This document shows, in pieces, positions 8,159 through 16,619 of a stretch of 64,000 nucleotides of DNA (positions are counted from its first letter, which is position 1; each line of letters begins with the position of its first letter). The stretch spans positions 62,001-126,000 of the forward strand of contig NZ_JABFFR010000001.1 of NCBI RefSeq assembly GCF_013423485.1. The letters run 5' to 3'. This DNA comes from Azospirillum oleiclasticum. Lineage in GTDB: Bacteria > Pseudomonadota > Alphaproteobacteria > Azospirillales > Azospirillaceae. The notes below the pieces were generated by a model. It searched no databases. It saw only the letters and a list, made by a program, of their open reading frames with translations, and had not been told where the DNA came from. A program made the position numbers and the translations under genes.

Positions 8159-8336
8159 GGCGCGTGCACTCCGTTGCGACCGCTGGATTATGCCAGGAGG
8201 AGGTGCCACGTTCGATAGGCGAAGGCGTGGCCCGGACGCGCAGGGGTGGATGCACCAGCCCGGCGGATGCCCTATGGTCCTGCCGTGGCAAACAGGCGGA
8301 ACGACCGCCGCAGGCAAAGGGTGGAGGACGAACGTC

Positions 8337-9008
8337 ATGGACATGTCGGGTCAGTATCGGATCGAAGCCCCCCGCGAGCGTGTGTGGGCGGCGCTGAATG
8401 ATCCGGAGGTGCTGCGCCAATGCATTCCCGGCTGCGAAGAGGTGCAGAAGCTCTCCGACACCGAGTTCACCGCCAAGGTGGCGGCCAAGGTCGGTCCGGT
8501 CAGCGCCAAATTCTCGGGCAAGGTGACGCTCAGCGACCTGGATCCGCCCCACGGCTACACCATCACCGGGGAAGGCTCCGGCGGGGCGGCCGGCTTCGGC
8601 AAGGGTGGCGCAAATGTGCGGCTGGAACCGGAAGGCGACAGCGTCACCCTGCTGTCCTACACCGCCCACGCGCAGGTCGGCGGCAAGCTGGCCCAGATCG
8701 GCTCCCGCCTGATCGACGGCACCGCCCGCAAGATGGCCGAGGACTTCTTCGCAAAATTCGCCCGCACGGTCGGCACGCCGGCACCGGTCGAAGCGCCGGC
8801 TCCCGTGACGGCGGCTGCGGCGGAGGAAACCGCCGCCCCGACATCGGCCTCCGTCTCCACGCCACCAGTCACCCCGACCCGCACGACTCCGCCGCCGGAG
8901 ATTCCGCTGCCTCTCCCCGGCCGGCATGGCGGATCGGGATTCTACCTGCCTTGGGCGGCCTTGCTCCTCGCCGTCGTTCTTTTCGCCGCCTTGTCATGGG
9001 CGCATTGA
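8337..9008 (+). CDS. CoxG-family SRPBCC protein with C-terminal membrane anchor
   Basis: Residues 1-145 match the CoxG/SRPBCC fold: the opening MSGQYRIEAPRERVWAALND, CIPGCEEV, and the glycine-rich FGKGGANVRL are typical. A Pro/Thr/Ala-rich linker (about 150-195) leads to a single C-terminal helix (LPWAALLLAVVLFAALSW), so the domain faces the cytoplasm while tail-anchored in the inner membrane. In carboxydotrophs CoxG tethers CO dehydrogenase to the membrane, but no CO dehydrogenase genes are present here. It may anchor another molybdenum hydroxylase or bind a lipid-like ligand. The ATG follows GTGGAGGACGAACGTC. Confidence 0.82.
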   Translation: MDMSGQYRIEAPRERVWAALNDPEVLRQCIPGCEEVQKLSDTEFTAKVAAKVGPVSAKFSGKVTLSDLDPPHGYTITGEGSGGAAGFGKGGANVRLEPEGDSVTLLSYTAHAQVGGKLAQIGSRLIDGTARKMAEDFFAKFARTVGTPAPVEAPAPVTAAAAEETAAPTSASVSTPPVTPTRTTPPPEIPLPLPGRHGGSGFYLPWAALLLAVVLFAALSWAH

Positions 9009-9140
9009 GACCGCCGGGTGCGTCAGATTGTCCGATTGCATTCATGGCGGTCGGGGTTTCCCGGTCTGCGGGAATGTGTATGCTGCCCACCGTTCGGGCG
9101 GAGGTCACCGTCCTGGTGTTTCATTGAAGGGATATGGTCG

Positions 9141-9548
9141 ATGAAGAAGCTGCTGATGAGCGTTGGCGTCGTCGCCGGCCTCACCATGGGTGCCTCGGTC
9201 GCTCAGGCGGCGGGTGACGCCGCGGCCGGCAAGGAAGTGTTCAAGGAGTGCATGGCCTGTCACACGGTGGAGGCCGGCAAGAACCGGGTCGGTCCGTCTC
9301 TGCATGGGGTGGTCGGCCGCAAGGCTGGCGCGATCGAAGGTTTCCGCTATTCCAAGCCGATGCAGGAAAAGGCGGCTGGTGGTCTTGAGTGGACGCCGGA
9401 GAACCTGAAGGCCTATCTGATGGCTCCGAAGGAAGTGGTCCCCGGCGGCACCATGTCCTACGCCGGCCTGAAGAACGCGCCGAAGTACAAGGCCGACCCC
9501 GACACCGCGGTCGAGAACCTCATTGCCTTCCTCGCCGAGAGCAAGTGA
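9141..9548 (+). CDS. Class I c-type cytochrome (periplasmic)
   Basis: A 135-residue precursor with a Sec signal peptide ending at AQAA, a haem-binding CMACH motif, and the expected distal Met ligand in GGTMSYAGL. The spacing, the GPSLHGVVGRKAG segment and the C-terminal helix (AVENLIAFLAES) place it in the mitochondrial-like c2/c550/c552 family that carries electrons in the periplasm between the bc1 complex and oxidases or reductases. A ribosome site (GAAGGGATATGGTCG) precedes it and a strong intrinsic terminator follows, so it is probably a monocistronic unit. Confidence 0.93.
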   Translation: MKKLLMSVGVVAGLTMGASVAQAAGDAAAGKEVFKECMACHTVEAGKNRVGPSLHGVVGRKAGAIEGFRYSKPMQEKAAGGLEWTPENLKAYLMAPKEVVPGGTMSYAGLKNAPKYKADPDTAVENLIAFLAESK

Positions 9549-9575
9549 CGTCGGCGTCTGCCGGGTTTCGGCATG

Positions 9576-9610
9576 GGGCCGGAGCATCAGCTCCGGCCCT
9601 TCGCGTTTTT
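9576..9610 (+). terminator. Strong intrinsic terminator after the cytochrome c gene
   Basis: GGGCCGGAGC (9576-9585) pairs perfectly with GCTCCGGCCC (9590-9599) around an ATCA tetraloop. Six bases later there is a run of five T residues (9606-9610). Confidence 0.85.
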
Positions 9611-9777
9611 GCCGGGAAGAATACTCCTAAAATCCCTGAAACGGCCTTTCGCGATTTCTCTTTGAAATCCCAGAACTCTATATAAAACACCGATATTTGA
9701 CGCCCTTGGGTGAGGGTACTACGTTCGGATTCGGGATGTCCTGCGGATCCGCCGGGGACGTTGAAAGCGGAGGGGGC

Positions 9778-10269
9778 ATGGCAGCCGCGCTTACGGGGAA
9801 CCGCCGGATGGTTCCGCTCGGCTCGCGTGTGCGCCGACCCAACACCGGCCTTCTCCTGTTCGCCGCGCTGTTCGTCGCGATGGCCATGCTGGGGACCGGC
9901 GGTGCCTTCGCGCTGCGCGCCGTCGCCAAACCGCCGGGTGCCATCCAGCGCGACGTCGCGAGCCGGCTCCCGACTTACGTGCCGCTGCCGGCCCTCAGCC
10001 TTACCCTGTCCGATGGCTACCGGCTGCGCACGCTGCACCTGCGTGTCCTGCTGGAGTTCGATCCGCGAACCCCGGCGGACGCCGTGAAGCCCTACGAGCC
10101 CCGCATCGTCAACGCGCTGAGCAGCGGCATGTCCGACATCCACCCGTCCGAGCTGTCGGGGTCGGACGGATCGCGCATCGTGAAGGATGCGGTCACGGTC
10201 GCCGCGAACCGGGAACTGCGTCCCCTGCGTGTGCGCGGGGTCCTGCTCCAGGAAATGCTGGTCCGCTGA
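9778..10269 (+). CDS. FliL-like single-pass membrane protein
   Basis: The 163-residue protein has one N-terminal membrane helix (TGLLLFAALFVAMAMLGTGG) and a periplasmic domain resembling FliL. It has a beta-rich first part (LPALSLTLSDGYRLRTLHLR), a helical middle (PRIVNALSSGMSDIHPSEL) and a closing strand (LRVRGVLLQEMLVR) matching the FliL C terminus. FliL surrounds flagellar stator units, but no flagellar genes flank this copy, so it may serve another stator or have a different role. The start has ribosome site GCGGAGGGGGC. The gene lies between a terminator and glutathione reductase. Confidence 0.7.
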   Translation: MAAALTGNRRMVPLGSRVRRPNTGLLLFAALFVAMAMLGTGGAFALRAVAKPPGAIQRDVASRLPTYVPLPALSLTLSDGYRLRTLHLRVLLEFDPRTPADAVKPYEPRIVNALSSGMSDIHPSELSGSDGSRIVKDAVTVAANRELRPLRVRGVLLQEMLVR

Positions 10270-10347
10270 CACCGCGACCGTCTCGACAGGCGCGGAGGAA
10301 CTGTGGAAACTCCCCGCTCGACAAGGGATCGGGAAGGAGACACCCGC

Positions 10348-11700
10348 GTGGCCGAGTTCGATTTCGACCTGTTCACCATCGGTGCCGGTTCCGGCGGCGT
10401 CGCGGCGAGCCGGCGGGCGGCCGCCTTTGGCGCCCGCGTGGGGATCTGCGAGAACAGCCGGGTCGGCGGAACCTGCGTGATACGCGGCTGTGTGCCGAAG
10501 AAGCTGCTGGTTTACGCCGCCCAGTTCCGCGACGCCTTCGCCGACGCGCCCGGCTATGGCTGGGGAACGCATGTGCCGGTGCATGACTGGCCAACGCTGA
10601 TCGCCAACAAGGACCGCGAGATCGACCGGCTGAACGGCATCTACATCCGCATGCTGGAGAACGCCGGGGTCACCCTGTTCCAATCCACCGGACGGCTGAT
10701 CGACCGGCACACCGTGGAGGTCGGGGACCGTCGCGTGACCGCGAAGCGCATCCTGATCGCGACCGGTGGATGGCCGTCGCTGCCCGCCATTCCGGGCATC
10801 GACCATGCGGTGACCTCGAACGAGGCTCTGCACCTGTCCCACCTTCCGCGGTCCGTCCTGATCCTCGGGGGTGGCTACATCGCGGTGGAGTTTGCCAGCA
10901 TCTTCCGCGGACTGGGCGCGGAGGTGACACTGATGATCCGCGGCGACGAGCTGTTGAACGGCTTCGACGACGACATCCGGATCGAGCTGGCGAAGGAGCT
11001 TCGCAAGCGCGGCATCGAGATCCTGGCGCGCGCCAAGCCGGTGAGGATCGAGGAGGGACGCGGCGGCTTCACCGTGCACGATCACATCGGCCGCGAGCAT
11101 TCGGCGGGTCTCGTCATGGCGGCGACCGGCCGCCGGCCCAACACCCGCGACCTGGGACTGGAGGAGGCCGGCGTTGAACTGGCTGCGGGTGGTGCGGTCA
11201 AGGTCGATGACTGGTCGCGGACCAGTGTGGACAACATCTACGCCATCGGCGACGTGACCGACCGCGTCAACCTCACGCCCGTCGCCATCGCCGAGGGGCG
11301 GGCGCTGGCCGAGACGCTCTACAACGACAACCCGATGCAGGTGCGCTACGACAACATCCCGACCGGCGTCTTCTCCCTGCCGCCGCTCGGAACCGTCGGT
11401 CTGACGGAGGCGCAGGCGCGTGAGCGTCATGCGAAGGTGGACATCTACCGTGCCGGTTTCCGCCCGATGAAGCACACGCTGTCCGGCCGGGATGAGCGTG
11501 TCCTGATGAAGCTGGTAGTGGATGGCGACAGCCAGAGGGTGCTGGGCTGCCACATGATGGGCATGGATGCGCCGGAGATCGTGCAGGGGCTGGCCATCGC
11601 GCTCAACATGGGCGCCACCAAGGCGGACTTCGACCGCACCATCGCGCTTCATCCGTCCACCGCGGAGGAGTTCGTGCTGATGCGCGAGAAGGCGTCGTGA
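10348..11700 (+). CDS. gor: Glutathione-disulfide reductase
   Basis: A 450-residue FAD/NADPH enzyme that reduces oxidised glutathione in the cytoplasm. The redox-active disulfide motif GGTCVIRGCVPKKL, the N-terminal FAD dinucleotide fold (TIGAGSGGVAASRRAA), the NADPH-binding GGGYIAVEFASIF, the second FAD motif YAIGDVTDRVNLTPVA, and the C-terminal catalytic HPSTAEEF (His-Glu pair) are all present. The GTG start follows GGGAAGGAGA; an upstream in-frame GTG lacks such a site. Length is normal for the family and it lies 78 bases behind the FliL-like gene. Confidence 0.95.
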   Translation: MAEFDFDLFTIGAGSGGVAASRRAAAFGARVGICENSRVGGTCVIRGCVPKKLLVYAAQFRDAFADAPGYGWGTHVPVHDWPTLIANKDREIDRLNGIYIRMLENAGVTLFQSTGRLIDRHTVEVGDRRVTAKRILIATGGWPSLPAIPGIDHAVTSNEALHLSHLPRSVLILGGGYIAVEFASIFRGLGAEVTLMIRGDELLNGFDDDIRIELAKELRKRGIEILARAKPVRIEEGRGGFTVHDHIGREHSAGLVMAATGRRPNTRDLGLEEAGVELAAGGAVKVDDWSRTSVDNIYAIGDVTDRVNLTPVAIAEGRALAETLYNDNPMQVRYDNIPTGVFSLPPLGTVGLTEAQARERHAKVDIYRAGFRPMKHTLSGRDERVLMKLVVDGDSQRVLGCHMMGMDAPEIVQGLAIALNMGATKADFDRTIALHPSTAEEFVLMREKAS

Positions 11701-11716
11701 CGTGGCGGGCGGCGGC

Positions 11717-12142
11717 TCACAGGGTTGCGACCAGCACCCAGTAGCGCGCCGCCTTCCCGGCCGTCACCAGCAGGAGGAACAGGCGGAGGTCGACCCGCAG
11801 GATGCCGGCCACCAGGGTGAGCGGATCGCCAATGAAGGGCGCCCAGGCCAGCAGCAGGGACCAAACGCCGAAGCGGTTGTACCAGCGGGTCGCCCGTTCC
11901 ACGAGAGCCGCCTTGACCGGAAACCAGCGGCGGTCCTGGAAGTGCATCAGGTAGCGGCCCATGGCCCAGTTGATCACCGAACCCAGCACGTTGCCGGCCG
12001 TGGCGACGAGCACCAGCAGCGTGTCGTCGTAACGCCCGGAGACGTGCAGCCCCGCCAGCAGGAACTCCGACTGTGCCGGCAGCACGGTGGCCGCGAGCAG
12101 CGCCGTGAGGAAAAGCCCGACATACGCGCTTATGGCTTCCAT
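11717..12142 (-). CDS. YqaA-family (DedA/VTT-like) inner membrane protein
   Basis: A 141-residue integral membrane protein of the YqaA group. It has conserved helices LFLTALLAATVLPAQSEFLL and LLVLVATAGNVLGSVINWAM, the loop MGRYLMHFQDR, and the re-entrant WSLLLAWAPFIGDPLTLVAG typical of VTT-domain proteins. Relatives are associated with membrane lipid or small-solute homeostasis, but YqaA itself has no assigned substrate. The start chosen (MEAISAYVGL) gives the family length; an upstream in-frame extension is basic and unlikely to be translated. Divergently transcribed from the multi-PAS kinase. Confidence 0.85.
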   Translation of the reverse strand: MEAISAYVGLFLTALLAATVLPAQSEFLLAGLHVSGRYDDTLLVLVATAGNVLGSVINWAMGRYLMHFQDRRWFPVKAALVERATRWYNRFGVWSLLLAWAPFIGDPLTLVAGILRVDLRLFLLLVTAGKAARYWVLVATL

Positions 12143-12327
12143 GACACGCCCCCGATCCGCCGCAACGACGACAAACTCCATCGACCGGAGGTTCCAGTCG
12201 CGGCGGCGCCTTTTATTGCAGGTTGATAGAGGGTGTGCAAAATTCGCCACATGTTGTCGGAGCATGCGATTGGGGTATGCTCACGCTTGTCCGGCGTCGG
12301 GCCGGTCCTGTGAGGAAGGATGCGCCC

Positions 12328-15084
12328 ATGGCGGGAGCCGGTACGGCCCGCTTCGATCCGGATGGAAGGCTGCGTTGGGTGAACGCGCGGTTCCGCGCGT
12401 CGTTCGGTGCTCCGCTGGGCGGCTCGCTCGCTGCAACGCTGGATGCGCTTCTGACCGCCGGAACACTGCGCGATCCGCAGGAACGGAATGGTGCCGCACT
12501 CGCCGAGGCGCTGACCGAGGGGGAGCACCTCCGTCTTCTCGGCCCGCAGGCCCGTGCGATCGTGCTGGTCCTGTCGGAGGACGAGGGCAACGGGCAAATT
12601 CTCACAGTCATCGCACCATCGCGCAGTTTCGACACGGGCGGAGAGCCGGCCGGGGACCGGTCGGCGACGGTGTGGGAAGGCGCCGAATCGGCCGTGCTGT
12701 TGCGCCAGCGGACGGTCACCCTGGAGGAGCGGATCGCCGAACGCGCCCGCGAACTGGCGGCCAAGCAGGCGCTGCTCGCCACCGCCATCGATTCGATGAC
12801 CGACGCCATCTGCGGGTTCGACGCCGACCTGCGTCTGGCGGTCTGGAACCGGCGCTACGCGGACATGTTCCGGCTGCCGGAGGCGTTGCTGAAGACGGGC
12901 ACGCCCTTCGTCGATCTCGCGCGCCATGTGGCGGCGCGAGGGGATGACGGGCCGGGTGAGGTCGAAACCCTCGTCGCGTCCCGCGTCGGCGGCGCCAGCC
13001 GCCGCGACTCCTTCGCCTACCGCTATCAACGTTCCGATGGCTCCATCCTCGACGTGCGGCACAGCCCGCTGCCGGGGGGCGGCTTCGTCCGGTCCTTCAC
13101 CGACCTCACCGACCGCGCCCGGACGGACGAGGCGCAGCGCCAGATCCTGCAGGCGGTTTCCTTCCCCCTGCTCGTCACCCGGCTGGGCGATGGGGTGATG
13201 CTGACCGCCAACGAGCCCGCGTCGGACCTGTTCGGGGTGGCGCTCGACGGTGGCGGTTTCACGATGGTGGATCTCTTCGTCGATCCGGCCGATCACCGCC
13301 GGATGCTGGTCGCGCTGGATGGGAGCGGGGGCCGTGTCGATGCGTTCGAGACGCGTCTGCACTCGGCGAAGGGCCATGAGGTCTGGGTCCTGCTGTCGGT
13401 GCGCCGGTTCCGCTTCCACGGTTCCGACGCCCTGCTTTCCTGTGTCAGCGACATCACCGAACGCAAGGGGATGGAGCAGGACCTGGAGGCGCAGTGGGAA
13501 CGGTCCCGCGCGGTGCTGGAAGGGCTGAGCCAGGGCGTCATGGCGTTCGACCGGGATCTCCGGCTGATGGCGTGGAACCAGCGGGTGCTCGACCTTCTCG
13601 ATATCGAGAGGGGCTTCTGCTATTTCCGCCAGCCGCTGGTCGAGATCACGCGCTATGTGGCGGAGCGCGGCGGCTACGGCCCCGGCGACGTGGAGCAGAT
13701 CATCAAGGACCGGCTCGCCTTCGTTCTGGGGCCGCTGCCGCGGCGGAACGAACGGGTGCGGCCCGACGGGCTGATCATGGAGACCTTGACCCAGGCGCTG
13801 CCGGACGGCGCCTTCGTCACGACCTACACGGACATCACCGACCGCAAGCGCGCCGAACGCGAACTGGCCGACAGCCGCGAGCTGTTCGAACTGGCGATCC
13901 GGGCCGCACGGGACGGGATTTCGCAGTGGGACGTGATCAACGGCACCATCTGGTTCTCGCCGCAATGGTGGTCGCTCCTGGGCTACGGCAAGGACGAGAT
14001 GGTCAACACCATCGACCGCTGGTCGGAACTGATCCTGCCCGAAGACCGCGCCGCCTCCAACCGGATGGCGTTCGATTTCGTCAACGGCGTCATCGACGAA
14101 TGCCAGATCGTCCAGCGCTACCGGCACCGCCAGGGGCATGTGGTCTATCTCTACACCCGTGCGATCAAGGTGTGCGATTCGACCGGACGAACGGTGAAGC
14201 TGGTCGGCTCGCACACCGACATCACCGAACGCATCCGGGCGGAGGAAGCGGTTCGTGCCGCGAAGGAGCAGGCGGAAGCCGCACTCCGCGACCTCAAGGA
14301 CGCGCAGGCGCACCTGATCCAGTCCGAGAAGATGGCCGCACTCGGTTCCATGGTCGCGGGCGTGGCGCACGAGGTGAACACGCCCGTCGGCAACGCACTG
14401 ACCGGGGCGTCGATGCTCGCCGAACGCACCAAGACCATCCGGGAGGCCTTCGACAGCGGTTCGCTCCGCAAGCCGGACTTCGCCGAGTTCATCGAGACGG
14501 CGCAGGAGGCGACGCAACTGCTGCTGCTGAACATCAACCGTGCGGCGGAACTGATCCAGAGCTTCAAGCAGATGGCGGTGGACCAGGCGAGTGGCGAGCG
14601 GCGGGCCTTCGCGCTGCGCGACTACATCCAGGAGGTCTTGCGCAGCCTCGGCGTCCGGCTGCGCCGCGCGGCCCATACCGTCGACGTGGATTGCCCGGAG
14701 GATCTGATCGTCGACGGTTTTCCAGGGGCGCTCAGCCAGGTGATCACCAACTTCGTGATGAACTCCATCATCCACGCCTATTCGCCGGGTCAGAGGGGCA
14801 GGCTGTTCATCGCCGTTTGCGCCGTCGGTCCCGACGAGGTCGAACTGCGCTATGGGGACGACGGCAAAGGCATCGCGCCGGATCTCCACGAGAAGGTGTT
14901 CGAGCCTTTCTTCACCACCAACCGCGGGTCGGGTGGCAGCGGGCTGGGGCTGAACATCGTCTACAACATCGTGACGCGGACGCTGAAGGGGCGCATCGCC
15001 CTGGAAAGCGCGCCAGGGCAGGGCGCCACCTTCATCCTGCGGTTCCCGCGCGTCGTTCCGGACGACGCGGAGCGGGTGCGCTGA
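12328..15084 (+). CDS. Multi-PAS hybrid-less sensor histidine kinase (918 aa)
   Basis: A large soluble kinase without membrane segments. Several PAS units can be followed by their conserved closing motifs: SFTDLTDR, CVSDITERK, TYTDITDRK and SHTDITER, plus an N-terminal PAS-like stretch (FDPDGRLRWVN). Two units carry the PAS-7 type pattern MTDAICGFDADLRLAVWNRR. A coiled segment leads to the phospho-acceptor GVAHEVNTP (His about residue 681), then N-box NFVMNSIIHA, GDDGKGIAP and GGSGLGLNIVYN. It has no receiver. The start follows GAGGAAGGA. The cognate regulator is not adjacent; the following gene is NifX-like. Confidence 0.9.
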   Translation: MAGAGTARFDPDGRLRWVNARFRASFGAPLGGSLAATLDALLTAGTLRDPQERNGAALAEALTEGEHLRLLGPQARAIVLVLSEDEGNGQILTVIAPSRSFDTGGEPAGDRSATVWEGAESAVLLRQRTVTLEERIAERARELAAKQALLATAIDSMTDAICGFDADLRLAVWNRRYADMFRLPEALLKTGTPFVDLARHVAARGDDGPGEVETLVASRVGGASRRDSFAYRYQRSDGSILDVRHSPLPGGGFVRSFTDLTDRARTDEAQRQILQAVSFPLLVTRLGDGVMLTANEPASDLFGVALDGGGFTMVDLFVDPADHRRMLVALDGSGGRVDAFETRLHSAKGHEVWVLLSVRRFRFHGSDALLSCVSDITERKGMEQDLEAQWERSRAVLEGLSQGVMAFDRDLRLMAWNQRVLDLLDIERGFCYFRQPLVEITRYVAERGGYGPGDVEQIIKDRLAFVLGPLPRRNERVRPDGLIMETLTQALPDGAFVTTYTDITDRKRAERELADSRELFELAIRAARDGISQWDVINGTIWFSPQWWSLLGYGKDEMVNTIDRWSELILPEDRAASNRMAFDFVNGVIDECQIVQRYRHRQGHVVYLYTRAIKVCDSTGRTVKLVGSHTDITERIRAEEAVRAAKEQAEAALRDLKDAQAHLIQSEKMAALGSMVAGVAHEVNTPVGNALTGASMLAERTKTIREAFDSGSLRKPDFAEFIETAQEATQLLLLNINRAAELIQSFKQMAVDQASGERRAFALRDYIQEVLRSLGVRLRRAAHTVDVDCPEDLIVDGFPGALSQVITNFVMNSIIHAYSPGQRGRLFIAVCAVGPDEVELRYGDDGKGIAPDLHEKVFEPFFTTNRGSGGSGLGLNIVYNIVTRTLKGRIALESAPGQGATFILRFPRVVPDDAERVR

Positions 15085-15177
15085 CCGGTCGCATCCTACG
15101 GGATGGCGCGCTTCGATGCGGCGAGGGTGCCACGGTGCAGGATGGGACACCCGAATCCGACCGACTGGAGAGTCCGC

Positions 15178-15570
15178 ATGAAGATTGCCGTCGCCATTCT
15201 CGAGGATGGAACCGTCGCCACCCACGGCGGCCGGGCCCGCCACTTCCTTCTGTTCGACGCAGCCTGCGGCGTGCCCGTTCCGTCCGGACGGCTCGACCTT
15301 GGGCCGGACGACGTGCTGCATCATTTCGGCGACGGCGGGCCGCATCCGATCGACGGTGCGGACCTCGTGATCGCCGGGTCGTCGGGCGAGGGATTCGTCA
15401 AGCACATGGTGCGGCGCGGCATCGAGTGCGTCCTGACCGCGGAGACCGATCCGCTCCAGGCCGTGCTCGACCGGCTGGCCGGATCGGTCAAGCCCGCCGC
15501 TCCCATGCACCACCCGCACAGCAACCCGCACGCCGACGACGGGCACCACGACCATCACGGGCACGGCTGA
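15178..15570 (+). CDS. NifX/NafY-type dinitrogenase cofactor-like protein with His-rich tail
   Basis: A 130-residue protein whose first 100 residues match the dinitrogenase iron-molybdenum cofactor domain (NifX/NafY/VnfX). It opens with MKIAVAILEDGTVATHGGRA, has a central ADLVIAGSSGEGFVKHM, and then LTAETDPLQAVLDRL. Such proteins bind FeMo-co or related metal-sulfur precursors. The last 20 residues are nearly half histidine with Asp (HHPHSNPHADDGHHDHHGHG), a probable metal-binding tail. No nif genes are in the window, so its metal client is open. It follows the multi-PAS kinase by 93 bases on the same strand. Confidence 0.82.
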   Translation: MKIAVAILEDGTVATHGGRARHFLLFDAACGVPVPSGRLDLGPDDVLHHFGDGGPHPIDGADLVIAGSSGEGFVKHMVRRGIECVLTAETDPLQAVLDRLAGSVKPAAPMHHPHSNPHADDGHHDHHGHG

Positions 15571-15597
15571 CGCCGCACCCGGCCGCGGCAGGCCGGT

Positions 15598-16317
15598 TCA
15601 GAAGGGGAATGTCACGCTCGCCATGGTGCCGGAGGCGTCCGACTCGGTGGCCAGCGTATCGCCGAGCTGGGAGGCCAGCGCCTCCGCCAGCATCAGCCCG
15701 TCCTCGGCGGTGGTGTCGAAGCCGGCGGGCAGGGCCCGCCCGTTGTCCTCCACCGTCAGCCGTGCCCGGGCGTCGCCCGTGCGGGTCACCGATACGCGGA
15801 TCCAGCCGCGTTCGGGAAAGGCGTGGTGCAGGCTGTTGGTGACCAGCTCCGCGATGATCAGGCCCAGCGGCATCGCCTCGTAGAGCCCGATGTCGACCGC
15901 GTCCGACTCGACCGCGATGGGAATCGTCGAGGCGGTGCCGAACGCTCCCTCCTGAACGGCCTCGCACAAGGCCTGAACATAGCGGCCGAGGTCCACGTGG
16001 GTTCCGCTGCCGGACTCGTGGAGCTGGCGGTAGAGGATCGCCAACGCCTCGATCCGCAGCAGCGTATGCTCGTACGCGGCACGCGCGTCGGGGTCCCGTA
16101 TGCGTCCGGCCTGGAGCTTGAGCAGGCTGATGACGAGCTGGAGGCTGTTCTTGGCACGATGCTGGAGCTCGCGCAGTTCCCCTTCCAGCTCCGCGATCCG
16201 CGCCACCGGATCCGGGGCGGTGTCCGATCCCGTGTCCGTTGAACCGATCCCCGACGGGCCGGTGGCGGGGCGATCCGGTGCAATGGTCACTGGGCTTGGC
16301 CTGGGCGGCATCGTCAT
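15598..16317 (-). CDS. Soluble HisKA_2-family sensor histidine kinase
   Basis: A 239-residue kinase with no recognisable sensory domain beyond a Pro/Thr-rich N terminus and a short coiled coil. The phospho-acceptor motif ELQHRAKNSLQLVISLLKLQ (His53) is that of HisKA_2 kinases. The ATPase domain shows the N-box ELVTNSLHHAF and a G1-like EDNGRALP. In alphaproteobacteria, kinases of the HisKA_2/HWE class often phosphorylate PhyR, which is encoded 37 kb away in this window; that pairing is an inference. It is convergent with the NifX-like gene. Confidence 0.85.
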   Translation of the reverse strand: MTMPPRPSPVTIAPDRPATGPSGIGSTDTGSDTAPDPVARIAELEGELRELQHRAKNSLQLVISLLKLQAGRIRDPDARAAYEHTLLRIEALAILYRQLHESGSGTHVDLGRYVQALCEAVQEGAFGTASTIPIAVESDAVDIGLYEAMPLGLIIAELVTNSLHHAFPERGWIRVSVTRTGDARARLTVEDNGRALPAGFDTTAEDGLMLAEALASQLGDTLATESDASGTMASVTFPF

Positions 16318-16619
16318 GAACCTGTTGGAACCACAGAGTGACTAAAATCCACGGTGTGCCCGGAATTATGCACGTAAACACCCCGGTATGTCAGTGCAAT
16401 TGAAGTAATCCTGATGATGTAGAGCTTGCGGCCGTTTATGACGTTCTTCCTTCGCCGGCGCGCATACATCCGTCATGAAGCTGTGTTGTGGGTGGTTCGG
16501 GAAGAGTCGGGCTTCGGTGAGGTGCGGTGCCGGAGCACCGCGGACTGGCGGTGGATTGACGGATCGGGCCACTCCATAATCGCGTTTCCGCCACCCCGCA
16601 CCGCGTGGTACCTCGCAGC
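16318..16619. other. Divergent intergenic region (302 bases)
   Basis: No gene is visible. The first part is AT-richer than its surroundings and contains a CATAAT -10-like hexamer on the minus strand near 16370 for the kinase gene. GCGGTGC (16524-16530) pairs with GCACCGC (16535-16541) around CGGA, a 7-bp hairpin or operator without a T-tract. Confidence 0.4.

Noticed and set aside
16338-16365. GGAAC near the HisKA_2 kinase gene as an EcfG promoter
   Set aside because: It is on the wrong strand for the kinase, and the nearest GTG/GTT-like triplet is 22 bases away, outside the accepted 16-18 range.
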